The position numbers and the translations under genes are program-made. Positions 11,485 through 22,400 of a stretch of DNA of 64,000 nucleotides are shown piece after piece (within the stretch, counting starts at the first letter, position 1; each line of letters begins with the position of its first letter). A model generated the notes under the pieces. That model saw only the letters and a program-made list of their open reading frames with translations. It searched no databases and was not told the DNA's origin. This DNA comes from Rhinocladiella similis (taxonomy: Eukaryota > Ascomycota > Eurotiomycetes > Chaetothyriales > Herpotrichiellaceae). The stretch is from assembly GCA_024082115.1 (NCBI GenBank), contig JAMRYE010000010.1:4464001-4528000 (forward strand). Direction: 5' to 3'.

Positions 11485-13530
11485 GATGAGGAATTATCAG
11501 TCTGCCCACCTTTCGCAGCTGTGGACGAGAACGACGAGTGCTCTGGTTACAATGAAAATCGCGGATGTTGGTTTATCCTGGATGTTGGGTGTGACAAGAA
11601 CGTCATAGAACGAAGTTGAGGGTAAACGAAACTAAGAGCACAAAAACTATCAAGGCACCGTATGGACAAACGAAGAACAAAGATCGTGCAACCGGAAGCG
11701 AGTTTGCAAATGTTTGGTAGAAACGCAATAGCGAGAGAGAAGAGGAGTTGAAAAGCAAGACATGCTCTTCTGTGTACAGATAGTGCCGCAACGTAAGATG
11801 GCCTCTCTCCATCACGCTCGCTTCAGGGGCTCGTAGCACTCATTCTGGTTTTGATGCCCTGGTCGGACTTCGGAACATTGAACTGGCCACATATCTGGTG
11901 TTGCGTCCTATTCTCTTCACGAATGATGATTTTCTTGGTAAGGGGGAGAAAGGAAATTGACATCACCTTGGAAGCGCTATCTTGGTAGAGAGCCTGAAGC
12001 ATGATAAAAGTACCAGGATCAGGAGACAGCCAGGGGACTGTGGAGTCTCAGTAATGCTTGAAGTCAGAAGTCAGAGACGAATTGCAGTTACGGACACAGC
12101 GAGACTTGATAGGTGTGTTCGTAAGGTGTTCCAGCATGCTCAGTTGTAAGTAGTCTTGGTTTAGAGATTCCACGTGCATTTCGCAGATTGAGACATTCCG
12201 AATGTGGGAGGTTTGTAGTACCACAGAGTGGCCTTCATTGGCCGGAAGTATCACGTTCATCGGTCAGTTCAGAGCCAGTGTAATGAGGAGTAAAACAGGT
12301 TTTTCATCGAAGCGAGCACGGGGAGCTGCGGAGTTGGTGTCTCCGTGTTTGCCCAGTTTGCTCTTTTATCCTTGGATGCCATATGCCATCGTACTCAGCG
12401 AGCGACGAAATAGTAGGGGGCTTTGGTGCATGTTTACTGGCCCCTGTTGTCGTCGTTGTGGTTGATCAGTAGGAATGAGGTTGAGAACAACTTTGGCCAG
12501 AGGGACGATATCTACGATGACGCGTGGAGCACGTGACGCCAAGGCCAGGTTGGAGTCTCAACCAGATCCTTTGTTCGCGGTCTATTAATAAAAGCACAAC
12601 AGTCGCAAGTGTATGAATATGCGCCTCGATTGGTTGCGTTCGCTGAACGTCGACATACTACCAGAAGGTCAACGACCACAAGCATCCTTGGATGAGAGAC
12701 AAGCATCATTGCCCATGTTTCTACGGGGCTCTTCTAAGAATCCACTTGTCCTGGGCATGTATCACGACTGCACCTACTTACCCAACCAGCTTCGAATCTC
12801 GCAGATCGTATGTCGACCCGCGTCTTAGCCAAAGACATTAGTTTCTCGCTTCGGCCATCGCCATGGACTCGGGGAGTTGCCAATACTGGGGCTAGAACCC
12901 AGTATCGTCCATCCTGACAGGTGGGTGATCGCTATAGTATTTCAAAGCCTGCAGAATTTGTGGGTGCAACCGATAAGACCTCTCGAATCACTACCTGCTG
13001 ATGCTTCGACAGGAAAGTCAGAGCTGAGATAGCAAACCTGATTGCACTACATGGGCCCACTGATTCTTCAGCAATGCCAATCTCAATCAACGACAGACCG
13101 TGTTTTTACTTGTGGAAGGTGTCTCATTGTGGGAGAGCGACATGGATGCCCGTGAATAGCGCCTTGAACATTAAGACTCCTTCAAGGTAGGGATGGCTGT
13201 TCGAAAGGGGTAGTCGTTAGGGGTGGTAAGGAGATTGGTGTTGCTATCCTGAAACTCGTACCGAGTAAAATGGCCTGCACTTTGTAGTTCGAAAGTTGAA
13301 GCGTGGTCAAGAGGACCGTTTCCGACAAAGCTGTAGCTCTTCTGGGAGGCGCCCAGCAAGGATGCCAATGCTGTGTAGTATCGCCGGGGGTATATCTCGG
13401 TCAGAAATCTTACCCAGAGCCTTCCAGGGGTGTCGAGGGATTCGAGATTGTTTACATATCTGACAGCATCCTTCGTTCTTATTCTTTTTCTGCATCCAGT
13501 CGTGCCCAGTGCATCCATTCACCTATCGAT
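11485..13530. other. 2-kb divergent intergenic region between GT2 and GH16 genes
   Basis: Short open frames only, none recognisable. It must contain both promoters. The plus-strand frame in front of the GH16 start is open back to 13303 but is taken as leader because ATG 13531 begins the conserved-looking protein. Confidence 0.45.
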
Positions 13531-15035
13531 ATGCCGTCTTCGTTGCGAGAGAAAGACCCATACGTTAAGGATGTCCAGTCATCGACATTGGCAACTAAGA
13601 CCCATGCTTTGAGTGTCACGCCTGCTCGTCCTTTGTCTGCCCCAAAGTACTTCATGTCACGACGCAAGGCTAAGGGCGAAGTTGAAAAGCAATGGCTTGA
13701 AAAGAAAGATCCTCGGCAAAAGTGGTTGACTCTTTTTCCGTTGATTGGTCTCATCATCGGGTTTGTGCTGTCAGGCTACCTCGTATATGATGGGCTCGCT
13801 TCCATTGAGACACCGGAATACTGCACAGTTTATGAGGATACTTTTGCCACTGGCTTTGATGAAAAGATCTGGACAAAAGAAGTGGAAGTCGGCGGGTTTG
13901 GTAATGGCCAGTTTGATGAAACAACAAACACCGACGAGAATGTCTTCATCAAAGATGGCATTCTCACGATCAAGCCTACCTTGCAAGATGCTCATCTGAT
14001 TGAGGCAAACAACGTGATAAATCTGACAGCTGATGGGCTCTGCACCAGTGACGAGTGGAATAGTTGCATAGTCAGTACCAACACGACCAATGGAACCATT
14101 GTCAATCCCGCGAAAAGTGCTCGCATCAACACAAGAAAAGGAGCGTCAATCCAATATGGCCGGGTTGAAGTGGTGGCAAAGATGCCTAGAGGTGATTGGC
14201 TTTGGCCAGCTATATGGATGTTGCCTGTGAACAATACATTCGGTCCTTGGCCCATGAGTGGTGAGGTACGTGTTGCATTCGACGATGACTTGACACGCGC
14301 TCACCGACCCAGATTGATATTGCCGAATCGCGGGGGAACAACTGGTCTTACCCAATGGGAGGGAACAACATCGTCAGTTCAACTCTTCATTGGGGACCTG
14401 ATATTGCCAATGATGCCTGGTGGAGAACCAACTCCCGGCAGAATGCTTTGCATACCGACTATTCGGACGCATTTCGTAAGGGCACATGGCCTCTGAGAGC
14501 CTAGCTTCGGTTGACAAGATTTCCAGACACATATGGCCTGGAATGGGCACCAGACCACCTGTATACGTACATTGATACTCGCCTGATGCAAGTTCTGTAC
14601 ACCAAATTTGAAAAACCCTTTTGGCAGCGTGGCAGCTTTCCACTTTCGGGTACTAACGGTACATCTTTCATCGACCCCTGGTCTCAGACTGGAAATCCTG
14701 CCACTCCCTTTGACGAGCCATTTTTCTTGATATTGAATGTGGCTGTCGGTGGTACCAATGGCTGGTTCCAAGATGGTAAGGGTGGGAAACCGTGGGTAGA
14801 TCAATCACCAACTGCGAAGAGAGATTGTGAGTTCTGCTTCCAGGTGTTCAGCAAGAGAAGCTAACAAACCCGTCCAAGTCTGGGAAGCGAAAGACCGTTA
14901 GTTGCCTGTGTTCTCTGGCTCCACCGTCAGTGCTGACAATGTGCAGAATGGTATCCGACATGGGCGAATAACAACGAAATGCAGATCAAGAGCGTCAAGA
15001 TGTGGCAGAGAAAGGGCTACGGCACATGCAAATAA
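13531..15035 (+). CDS. membrane-anchored GH16 beta-glucanase-like protein
   Basis: Exons 13531-14265, 14313-14475, 14527-14826, 14879-14896 and 14947-15035 give 434 residues. The fourth exon is only 18 nt. A cytoplasmic N-terminus of about 70 residues is followed by one TM coded near 13725-13800, making a type II protein. The GH16 fold is clear: WPAIWMLP, then the catalytic block reconstructed across intron 1 as SGE/IDIAESRGN with the E-x-D-x-x-E arrangement, then STLHWGP, TYGLEWAPDHL, PFFLILNVAVGG and a C-terminal EWYP/QWYP-type segment. It resembles the fungal glucan-binding/endo-1,3-beta-glucanase branch. Likely substrate is cell-wall beta-glucan, on the outer face of the plasma membrane or in the secretory path. 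Possible N-glycosylation sites occur around NNTF and NGTS. Confidence 0.9.
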
Positions 15036-15908
15036 CCACCTTTTGCCAGTCATGAGGAATCATATGTTTTTGCAGTTCAGGCGATTGACTCAGACAAAGA
15101 ATTGCCAGTCAGCCTCGGCTGTTACGTGGCTGATGCAGTCATCGCTAGACACGAGTGTAGGCTCTGACTGCTGGTGTGTGAAGTCGTTCCACCTCTTTTA
15201 GTTAGCCGAGCGTTCTTGGTTCTAGCTCATTCACGGCCTGGCCAAGGTGAGACGTGTCGAAAGGGAGACTGAAGGGTCGTTCAGTATAGGCAGCTTGATT
15301 ATATCACACCATAAAGAACAATCGAGTACGGGTACGAGTTCGAAGCGGATGCAGGCAAGTGACTGTGGAGGGGTGGGAAAAGATAAGAGAATAGGTTTGA
15401 TGTACGATTGTACTTTGACTAGTTGCAGTCGCGCAAGATCGTACTCGTACTTCGAATTGCCTTGCAGTTGAAAATGCTGAACATCTTGTAGATTCGCAAG
15501 TGGTGAGGGATGAGTGTTACGGAATCGAAATTAATATTGTAAGTTGGATATCAGAAGCTAGACTGTATCTGGCATAGTGCATCATGGGTCTGGTGTCCAT
15601 CGACACTCGGGCGAGTTTTGAATGTACTACCACAAAATCAGTGTCAAGCTGGCTCTGCGTCGCTGATGCTAATAAAATGCCGGAGATGCCCGCTATGAAC
15701 AGCCCAACTTGATTTTTGTTTCTACCAACAGTCAACTTGTCAGCATTTACATAAAGAGCTTCATTGGCGGGCGGATCCGGCCGTGTCTATCGATAAGGTC
15801 ATCCCCATATCAACTTCGACTTCTCGAACTTGTTCTTAACCTCTACTAGTCTCGGTGTCGACCTTGGCTACTCTATACGACTGCTATTGAACGTGGCCGT
15901 TATTCATC
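15036..15908. other. intergenic, no supported gene
   Basis: About 870 bp between the GH16 stop and the dioxygenase start. ATCGATAAGG at 15789-15798 has a GATA core. Nothing coding recognised. Confidence 0.45.
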
Positions 15909-17075
15909 ATGCCTGCAGTATCCGTGCCGAACGGCAACGCTGCCGCCTCTGATGAGACTGTGGATCTCCCCTTGTTCGACATCTCCCAGGAAACCCCGGA
16001 ACTTGGTAAAGCTATCGTAGAAGCGGCAGCAAAATGGGGGTTCCTTTGGATTGCAGGGTCCCCAAAGGCAGAGAATGGCACTGCAGCGACAGCGACTAGA
16101 ACGTACGACTTGGACGAGGCAACAATCGATCACATTTTCGACGTCTCCCGACGATTTTTCAAAGAAGCACCGCCCGAAGAGAAGCAAGCTTGTGCCATAA
16201 AACACAATCGCGGCTATGTTGGAATGCATGTCGAGAACCTTGACCCCAGTAAGCATGCGCGCGGTGATTTCAAGCAAGCATTCAACCTTCAGGGACCGAA
16301 TACAATTACTGGAGAATGGAATCAGCCAATTCCAACCACTTTCCAGAAAGAAGATGCTGCGCTCCGTGACTTCCATACCAGATGTCGAAATATGGCAACG
16401 CGGCTTCTCCGACTGATTGCTCTGGGTTTGGAGATCCCCGATGCCGACTGGATAGCGCGAACGCATGACAATGCACCGAACACCTCTCGATTGCTGTACT
16501 ACCCTTCGCTCCCGCCCGATTCTGATTACAACCCTCAGGCCGATATTGGAGCCGGTGCACATTCCGATTACGGTAGCATCACACTCCTGTTTACAAGACC
16601 TGGCCAGCCTGGCCTTGAATTATTAAAGCCGAATGGAGACTGGGCAGCCGTGCCTGTATTTCCCCCAAACTATCATTCTGCGACGTTTCCTCCAGTTGTC
16701 GTCAACATCGGTGACTTGTTGAGTTATTGGACCAATGGTCTACTGAAGTCAACCATTCATCGAGTTGTCTTGACATCACCTACCAAGGAAACAAATAACG
16801 TCAATGGATCTGGGACAAATGGACATGAGAGTAACGGCACTGGAGCAGATCGTTATTCGATTGCCATATTTGTCCAACCTCATGAAGACACAAAGCTAAC
16901 TCCTATGCCTTCGCCCTTGGTCGCTGATAGGGCCGAGAGTTTCCGAAAAGAAGTGATTGGGCATGGTGGTGGAGTTGTCAATGCTGATGGCATGAAAACG
17001 TTAACATCAGGCGACTACTTGAGCGCCAGATTGAAGGCAACTTATGGAAACGTATACGAAAGGGAACAAAAGTAA
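15909..17075 (+). CDS. 2-oxoglutarate/Fe(II)-dependent dioxygenase (isopenicillin N synthase-like)
   Basis: Single-exon frame of 388 residues. The N-terminal DIOX_N region begins with PLFDIS and contains AAKWGFLWI and a RRFF segment. The catalytic 2OG-FeII_Oxy domain shows the iron triad His218-x-Asp220 in GAHSDYGS and His284 in STIHRVV, and the 2-oxoglutarate clamp Arg315-Tyr-Ser317 in DRYSIAIF. A Gly/Asn/Ser-rich insert of about 20 residues (roughly 294-313) separates His284 from the clamp. All key residues are present, so it is probably active, using 2-oxoglutarate, O2 and Fe(II) to oxidise a small molecule in the cytosol; the substrate is unknown. The next gene downstream on the same strand is the decayed FAH/hydrolase fusion. 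Confidence 0.93.
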   Translation: MPAVSVPNGNAAASDETVDLPLFDISQETPELGKAIVEAAAKWGFLWIAGSPKAENGTAATATRTYDLDEATIDHIFDVSRRFFKEAPPEEKQACAIKHNRGYVGMHVENLDPSKHARGDFKQAFNLQGPNTITGEWNQPIPTTFQKEDAALRDFHTRCRNMATRLLRLIALGLEIPDADWIARTHDNAPNTSRLLYYPSLPPDSDYNPQADIGAGAHSDYGSITLLFTRPGQPGLELLKPNGDWAAVPVFPPNYHSATFPPVVVNIGDLLSYWTNGLLKSTIHRVVLTSPTKETNNVNGSGTNGHESNGTGADRYSIAIFVQPHEDTKLTPMPSPLVADRAESFRKEVIGHGGGVVNADGMKTLTSGDYLSARLKATYGNVYEREQK

Positions 17076-17624
17076 ACACTGTGGACGTATTTTCACTAAT
17101 CTCACTCTCATGCATTTCTTTATCTTGTGTACTTACGCCTTCAGAGATCTGGGTTGTCATTGGACGATGCAGACTATTTGGAATTTCGATGAAAGATACC
17201 CTGGAGAGCACATGGCGAGAGGGTCTTGAATTCTGAGAAATTGTCACCAGAATTCCTTGTAATGATGGCAGGATTGTTATGTGGTTTGTCAAACTTATCA
17301 AAAAGTACAATGTCAACTATGTCCACTATGTCAACACTTTGTCACCATCTGATGAATTGGTACTTCCATCAATAAACTTGGCGCTCCTTAGATGGAGTGG
17401 ATGCCAACGCTTCTCGATCCGATGTTAATATTGCATCTGATCTGTTTCTTTCCTATCATATGTGCATGATGCTTGCTGCCTGACCAGTAGTTCCAAACTC
17501 GTTGATTCAGTGGAATTTTGATGTCGAATGATGATGGCTATCGTCCCCATCTTATTTTTTGCAGAGTGCCTAATATCTGTAACTTTGCCATCAGGACAAA
17601 AAACGATCTACAGCACCGATTGTC
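17076..17624. other. spacer before the decayed FAH fusion
   Basis: Searched for a proper first exon and start of the FAH-type gene. A GTAAGG...CTAAC...CAG intron at 17647-17701 looks genuine but joins out of frame with anything upstream, so no valid 5' exon was found. Confidence 0.4.
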
Positions 17625-19340
17625 TTGAGGTTGTGTAAAAGTCCAGGTAAGGACCCTTTCGTGCCAATCAGACTGTGTGAAGCGTTACTAACACCATGCA
17701 GCGTGAAATTCTTGCCACCGGTTTCCGAGAGAGACGTTCTCGCCGTAGGAAAGCATTATATGGATCATGCCAAAGAGTTCCACTCAAGTGGCTACGACTC
17801 ATCAGACAAAGTTGCCAGGCCTTCACACCCGGTTATCTTCACAAAGCGGGCGTCGTCCATCGTCGCGCATGAGGATGAGGTGTATCTTGATGAAGAGTTT
17901 ACTTCGTCTCTTGATTATGAGGGTGAGATTTGTGTCATTGTTGGCAAAGGTGGATTAAAGATCTCGGAGGAGGCTGCAAAAGATCACACCTGGGGCTACA
18001 CAATTATCATCGATATCACGGCACGAGAGAAGCAGCGGGATCACAAACAATTCTACATTGGTGAGTTTTGCTTTTAAAAATCTTCACTCCAATTGTTAAA
18101 GCTGTGGCTACAGGCAAATCAGCCGATACATACTATCCCACGGGACCATTTGCTGTTCCTGCCTTCGAGTTACCTGAGATTCTGACGACAACACATGTCA
18201 ATGGAGAAAAGCGACAAGAAGCTTCCACATCGCAACTCATCTTTTCAATCCCTCAGATCATCAAGACTTTATCAGAGTCCGAGACACTGGCTGCTGGTGA
18301 TGTGATTGCCATCGGTACTCCTGCAGGAGTTGGGATTGAGATAAACCTCCGGTTTTCCTCAAGCCTGAAGACGTGGTGGAAATTACATTCAGCGGCCTCG
18401 GGACTCTACGAGACACAATCTCAACTACTCGAAACACTAAAGCCGTATATGAGCGCCTTGCAGCAGCAGCAGTAGCAGCAGGGAATGCCTTTCCAGTCCA
18501 GAATCTTGACAGCACATTGAGTGGCCTCGGTCTGACAACGATCAAGTCCGGGAAAAAGCTCAATGTCGAGAAGCTCGGCGACAAGAAGCGATTGGTAGTT
18601 TTCGTCCATGGTCTCGGAGGCAACACAACATTTTACACACAGCTGATCGACTAACTCAAGCTTACGGACAATTACACCTGCTTGCTGTATGACTTTGAGG
18701 GTCACGGACTGCTCGCCTAGTTCAGCCCGCAGTGAGATAAGAATATCAACCCTCGCAGCCGACTTGTATGACACACTGACGACTGACTCTGTGAAATTAC
18801 CACTGAAAGAGGAAGTGACAATTGTGGCTCATTCTATGGGATGTCTGGTGGCGGAAGCCTTTGCACTCGCGCACCCGGATCTGGCACAACGTTTAATCTT
18901 GATCGGACCTCCACCTAACCCACTACCACAGCCAGGAAACAAAGCAAGCATGAAACGAGCCGCAAAAGTCAGAAAAGAGGGCTTGCGGAATGTAGCTAGC
19001 GCGGTGGCGGCAGCAGGAACGTCGGAAAAGACGAAGTCCCATCAGTCAAGTCTGTTCTCTGCTGTCTTGAAGAGTCTTCTAAGTCAAAACCCCGAGTCTT
19101 ATGTTAAGGGATGCACCACGCTGGCCTCAGCCCAACATCTACGACATGATCTTACCAAGATCAAGCCCAGAATTCTAAAAATCGGTGGCGATGAGGATAA
19201 AGTAAGTCCGCCAGCGTATACACAAAAACTGTCCAAGACTCTACCAGATTAAAGACTGGTTATGCTGAAGGGGACTGGACATTGGTATGTCTTTGAGGAT
19301 TTGGATGGAACTGCATAGGCATTTGAGAGTTTCATTTAGC
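17625..19340 (+). pseudogene. decayed fusion: fumarylacetoacetate hydrolase-type domain plus alpha/beta hydrolase
   Basis: The first part is an FAH-family domain: VKFLPPVSERDVLAVGKHY, SHPVIFTKR, the metal-site-like SLDYEGE, GYTIIIDITARE and AIGTPAGVG, with a normal intron at 18061-18113. The second part is an alpha/beta hydrolase: VVFVHGLGG, DFEGHG, nucleophile elbow AHSMGC, ILIGPPP, and near the end GHWYVFED. Intact fungal relatives join both domains in one chain, as I recall them. Damage here: loss of one base near 18340 before the PPVFLKP segment; TAA at 18652-18654; one extra base near 18712 after GHG; TAA at 19250-19252; TAG at 19316-19318; and no valid start exon. Five independent lesions rule out one sequencing error. 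Conserved residues around the breaks suggest fairly recent loss. It ends about 80 bp before the NRPS stop codon. Confidence 0.88.
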
Positions 19341-19417
19341 GGACTACCAAAGGTCAAAATTATTATCAGCAATCTCGTAGCAATTTAAGACATGTAATAT
19401 TTCTGCTCTCCTCCCTC

Positions 19418-22400
19418 CTAGAAGAGCGCCGAATCAGGCTGGTCCACCAATTGTTTGAAACAATCTCCCAGATCATTCAGCAAGGAGGTTCCAAAATCAA
19501 GCCAGTCCTCGAATGTAACAATCTCCACTCTGACAGTCTCTGCTTCATGGAATGTCTGTATCTTCCACTCCCGAAGAGGTTCAAGATGGGGGTAGTACGT
19601 GTCCATGCGACTGTTGGTCGAAAGAAGTGATAGGTTCTCCACGTGCTCTACGTCTTGGTGGACGACCGAATCAAACCAATCGACCGTCTCCGGCCAGTCT
19701 GTGCAGTCACGGGCGATCTCCCTGAAACCAATTCCTTCATATCTAGAAGTATCAATGTGTTGCTGTTGGACGTATTCGAGCAAGTTCGATCCAGTCCAGT
19801 TATCTTCGAGTTTGACTCGGACTGGAACGTATTGCCATGTAGGGCCCATGACCTTGTAGCAGTTTGGAAATTCCACATTACGTCCACTGACAACCTCGCC
19901 AAATGTTACGTCTCGCACACAGAGCCTGCGTGCCAGACAGAGTGCCCAGGCAGCAGCTGGAAGAGTTGCTGCAGTAATGGTCTTGAGTCGACCTGATAGA
20001 TCAATTGTGGTAGACACCGCTGCTGGTTTGCTCGACGCTCGTTCTAATTCGGGACGCAAGGTGGTCATTGACGACCCTCGTAAGAGATGTCGCCAGTAAG
20101 AAATGCTCTCTGGAATGTTTTCGCGTACAGTGTAGTTCACAAAATGCGAGAACGGGACCGTCTCTAGAATAGGTATTCCTTCATAAACGGCTGCTAGTTG
20201 GTGCAGCAACCGAGGAAGACAGATTTCGTCATACTGGGCGTGTGATATTCTCATTACCAAGCAACTTCGGTTACCCTCTCCCTGGACAAAGAAGAACTTG
20301 ATGAATGGAGTTCCTTCTGGCATTTTGGTTTGGACGTCAAGGTCACAGAGTCTCGTCACAAAACTCTCCAAGTCACCCTCGATTGCATACTCAATCACGC
20401 GAATGTCCAGCCTTTCCAAGACAACTCCATAATACTGGCCCTGTCGCGTGGTGAAGATGGTGCGAAGGATTTCATTGCGAGATACAAGCTCTTGACAACT
20501 CTCGAATAACCTCTGGCGATCAATAATGTCTTCTAGGTAGAATAGCTCGTATCGTGCCGAAAATCTCGGTAGCTGAGTTGTTCCTCTCACAGCTATTTCT
20601 TGCATAGGAAGGCACGGCACAACATCTAGGATTTTCCATGTCGATTCAACCAAAGTCGGCGATATTTCCTCTGAGATGAACTTGTCGAGATCAGTACAAT
20701 CCAACAACTGGAATGGGACTGCGGTTGTTGAACAAACGGCACTCCTGACAACCTCCCTCAGAATATGGGCCATATCGCTGAGATGCCTGTGCTCGAATAC
20801 CTGCGCCACCGTCAACTCCATGTTTTCCATTCTTGCCTCTGACACAAGCTTCATGGCTCCGATGGAGTCGCCTCCCAGAGCGAAAAAGTCAGCGTCATGA
20901 TCAATGGCTTCTTTCGGTATGTTCAGAATTCTGCTCCAGATCTGTGAAAGGATGCCCATTCGACCCGTGTCAGGCTGAGAAAAGGCTTTCGGAAAGCAAT
21001 TCGGAATCTGTTTTGCGCCATTCGTGATAGGGTTTGACCCTTTCGGGCCCAGAAAGATATATTGGCCATTGCCTTGATATTTACCCAAGTGTCCCGTCTC
21101 ATAGAGGTAAGTAGGGATTGGTTTTGCAACTGTCCCTATATCACAAAGCCATTGTGGTTTGTCAATTAAAGTGAGTGGTTGCTCCTTGGCAGTCTCGAGC
21201 AGAACTTCCCCTACGGCACCCAATGGCACAAGTTTCTGATGATTAGCTGGGTCTGCAAGCCAGATACTCTTGACGTCCTCTTGAGAACATTGAATGACCT
21301 GCTGCGCTGCGGGGGGTAAAGATCCAAAGTGACCTTGACTTAGACGGTATAAGTCGGTTGAGATTGGATCTTTCATGATGGAGAGATCAGAAATCCTGTC
21401 GGTCTTACCCTCACAGAGTTCCTGCACAGTGCGTCCGAAATCCTCTAGTACCTTCTGCATAATCAATTTATCGACAGTGTTTGCGTCAAAGCTTGCCATG
21501 GTGAGGAAGCCACCCTTGTCTAAAGCACATACAAGCATCAGAGCATAGGAGTTGAACTTCAAGGCTTCTTGAGCAGCCTCTCTGTCGTTCACCGGAACGA
21601 AGCCATTTGCAGGACATTCGTTAGTTCCAGAAGCTTCGTCCTCCTCATCGGTATTAGGGTGCAGAACGAGGCCGGTACGTAGTTCGCAAGCCCGAAGAGC
21701 GTCAGGATTGAGTCGGCGGATATTCTGGAGGCCCATATGCTCGTGAGGAATACGTAGAATAGTTTGCTCATGAACGCTTTGAAGGTATTCGGATACCAGC
21801 ATCGATCGATCTGCGCGTAGTCGCATTGGCACTGTTGTGATGAGAGGCCCCTCCATCTCCCAGATACCTGCAACAGGTGCGTTTCGACCGGTCAATGTTT
21901 CCCCATACACTACATCTTCTGACGAAGTATATCTTGCTGCCACTAGCCCCCATGCTGCACGAATGGCGGTTGCGACGGTTGTGTTGGAAGCAGGACGGCT
22001 ATGAAACTCCACACGATACTCAAGCAGTGAGTCTGCCTTGACCTGGTAGCCCACATATGGAACTACAGGAAACTGCAGTCCGGAGGCCCCCCGCAATCGC
22101 TCAGCCCAAAAAGCTTCCGATTCTTTGTGGTCTCGATCGAGAATATATCTGATAAAGTTCTTGAACGGAGTGGCCGCTGGTGTTTCCAATCCCTGGTAAG
22201 CTCTGTTGACCCGACTTATAATCAATGGCATCATCCATCCGTCATACAAAGCGTGGTGGATGGTAAATACGACTTGAACCTTGCTGTCATCCTCAACGAC
22301 TAGTCCAAAGCGAGCCAGTGCGTCTCCAAGTTGCATTGGTGACTCACGATCTTGCCGAAGATAATTTTCAAGATTATTGCATGAAAACCAATCCAATTGA

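Noticed and set aside
13303..13530. N-terminal extension of the GH16 frame
   Set aside because: Sequence before ATG 13531 is Cys- and Ser-rich with no conserved look; the start at 13531 gives a normal cytoplasmic tail before the TM.
15789..15798. ATCGATAAGG upstream of the dioxygenase as a SreA site
   Set aside because: One base short of ATCWGATAA; GATA cores are common by chance.
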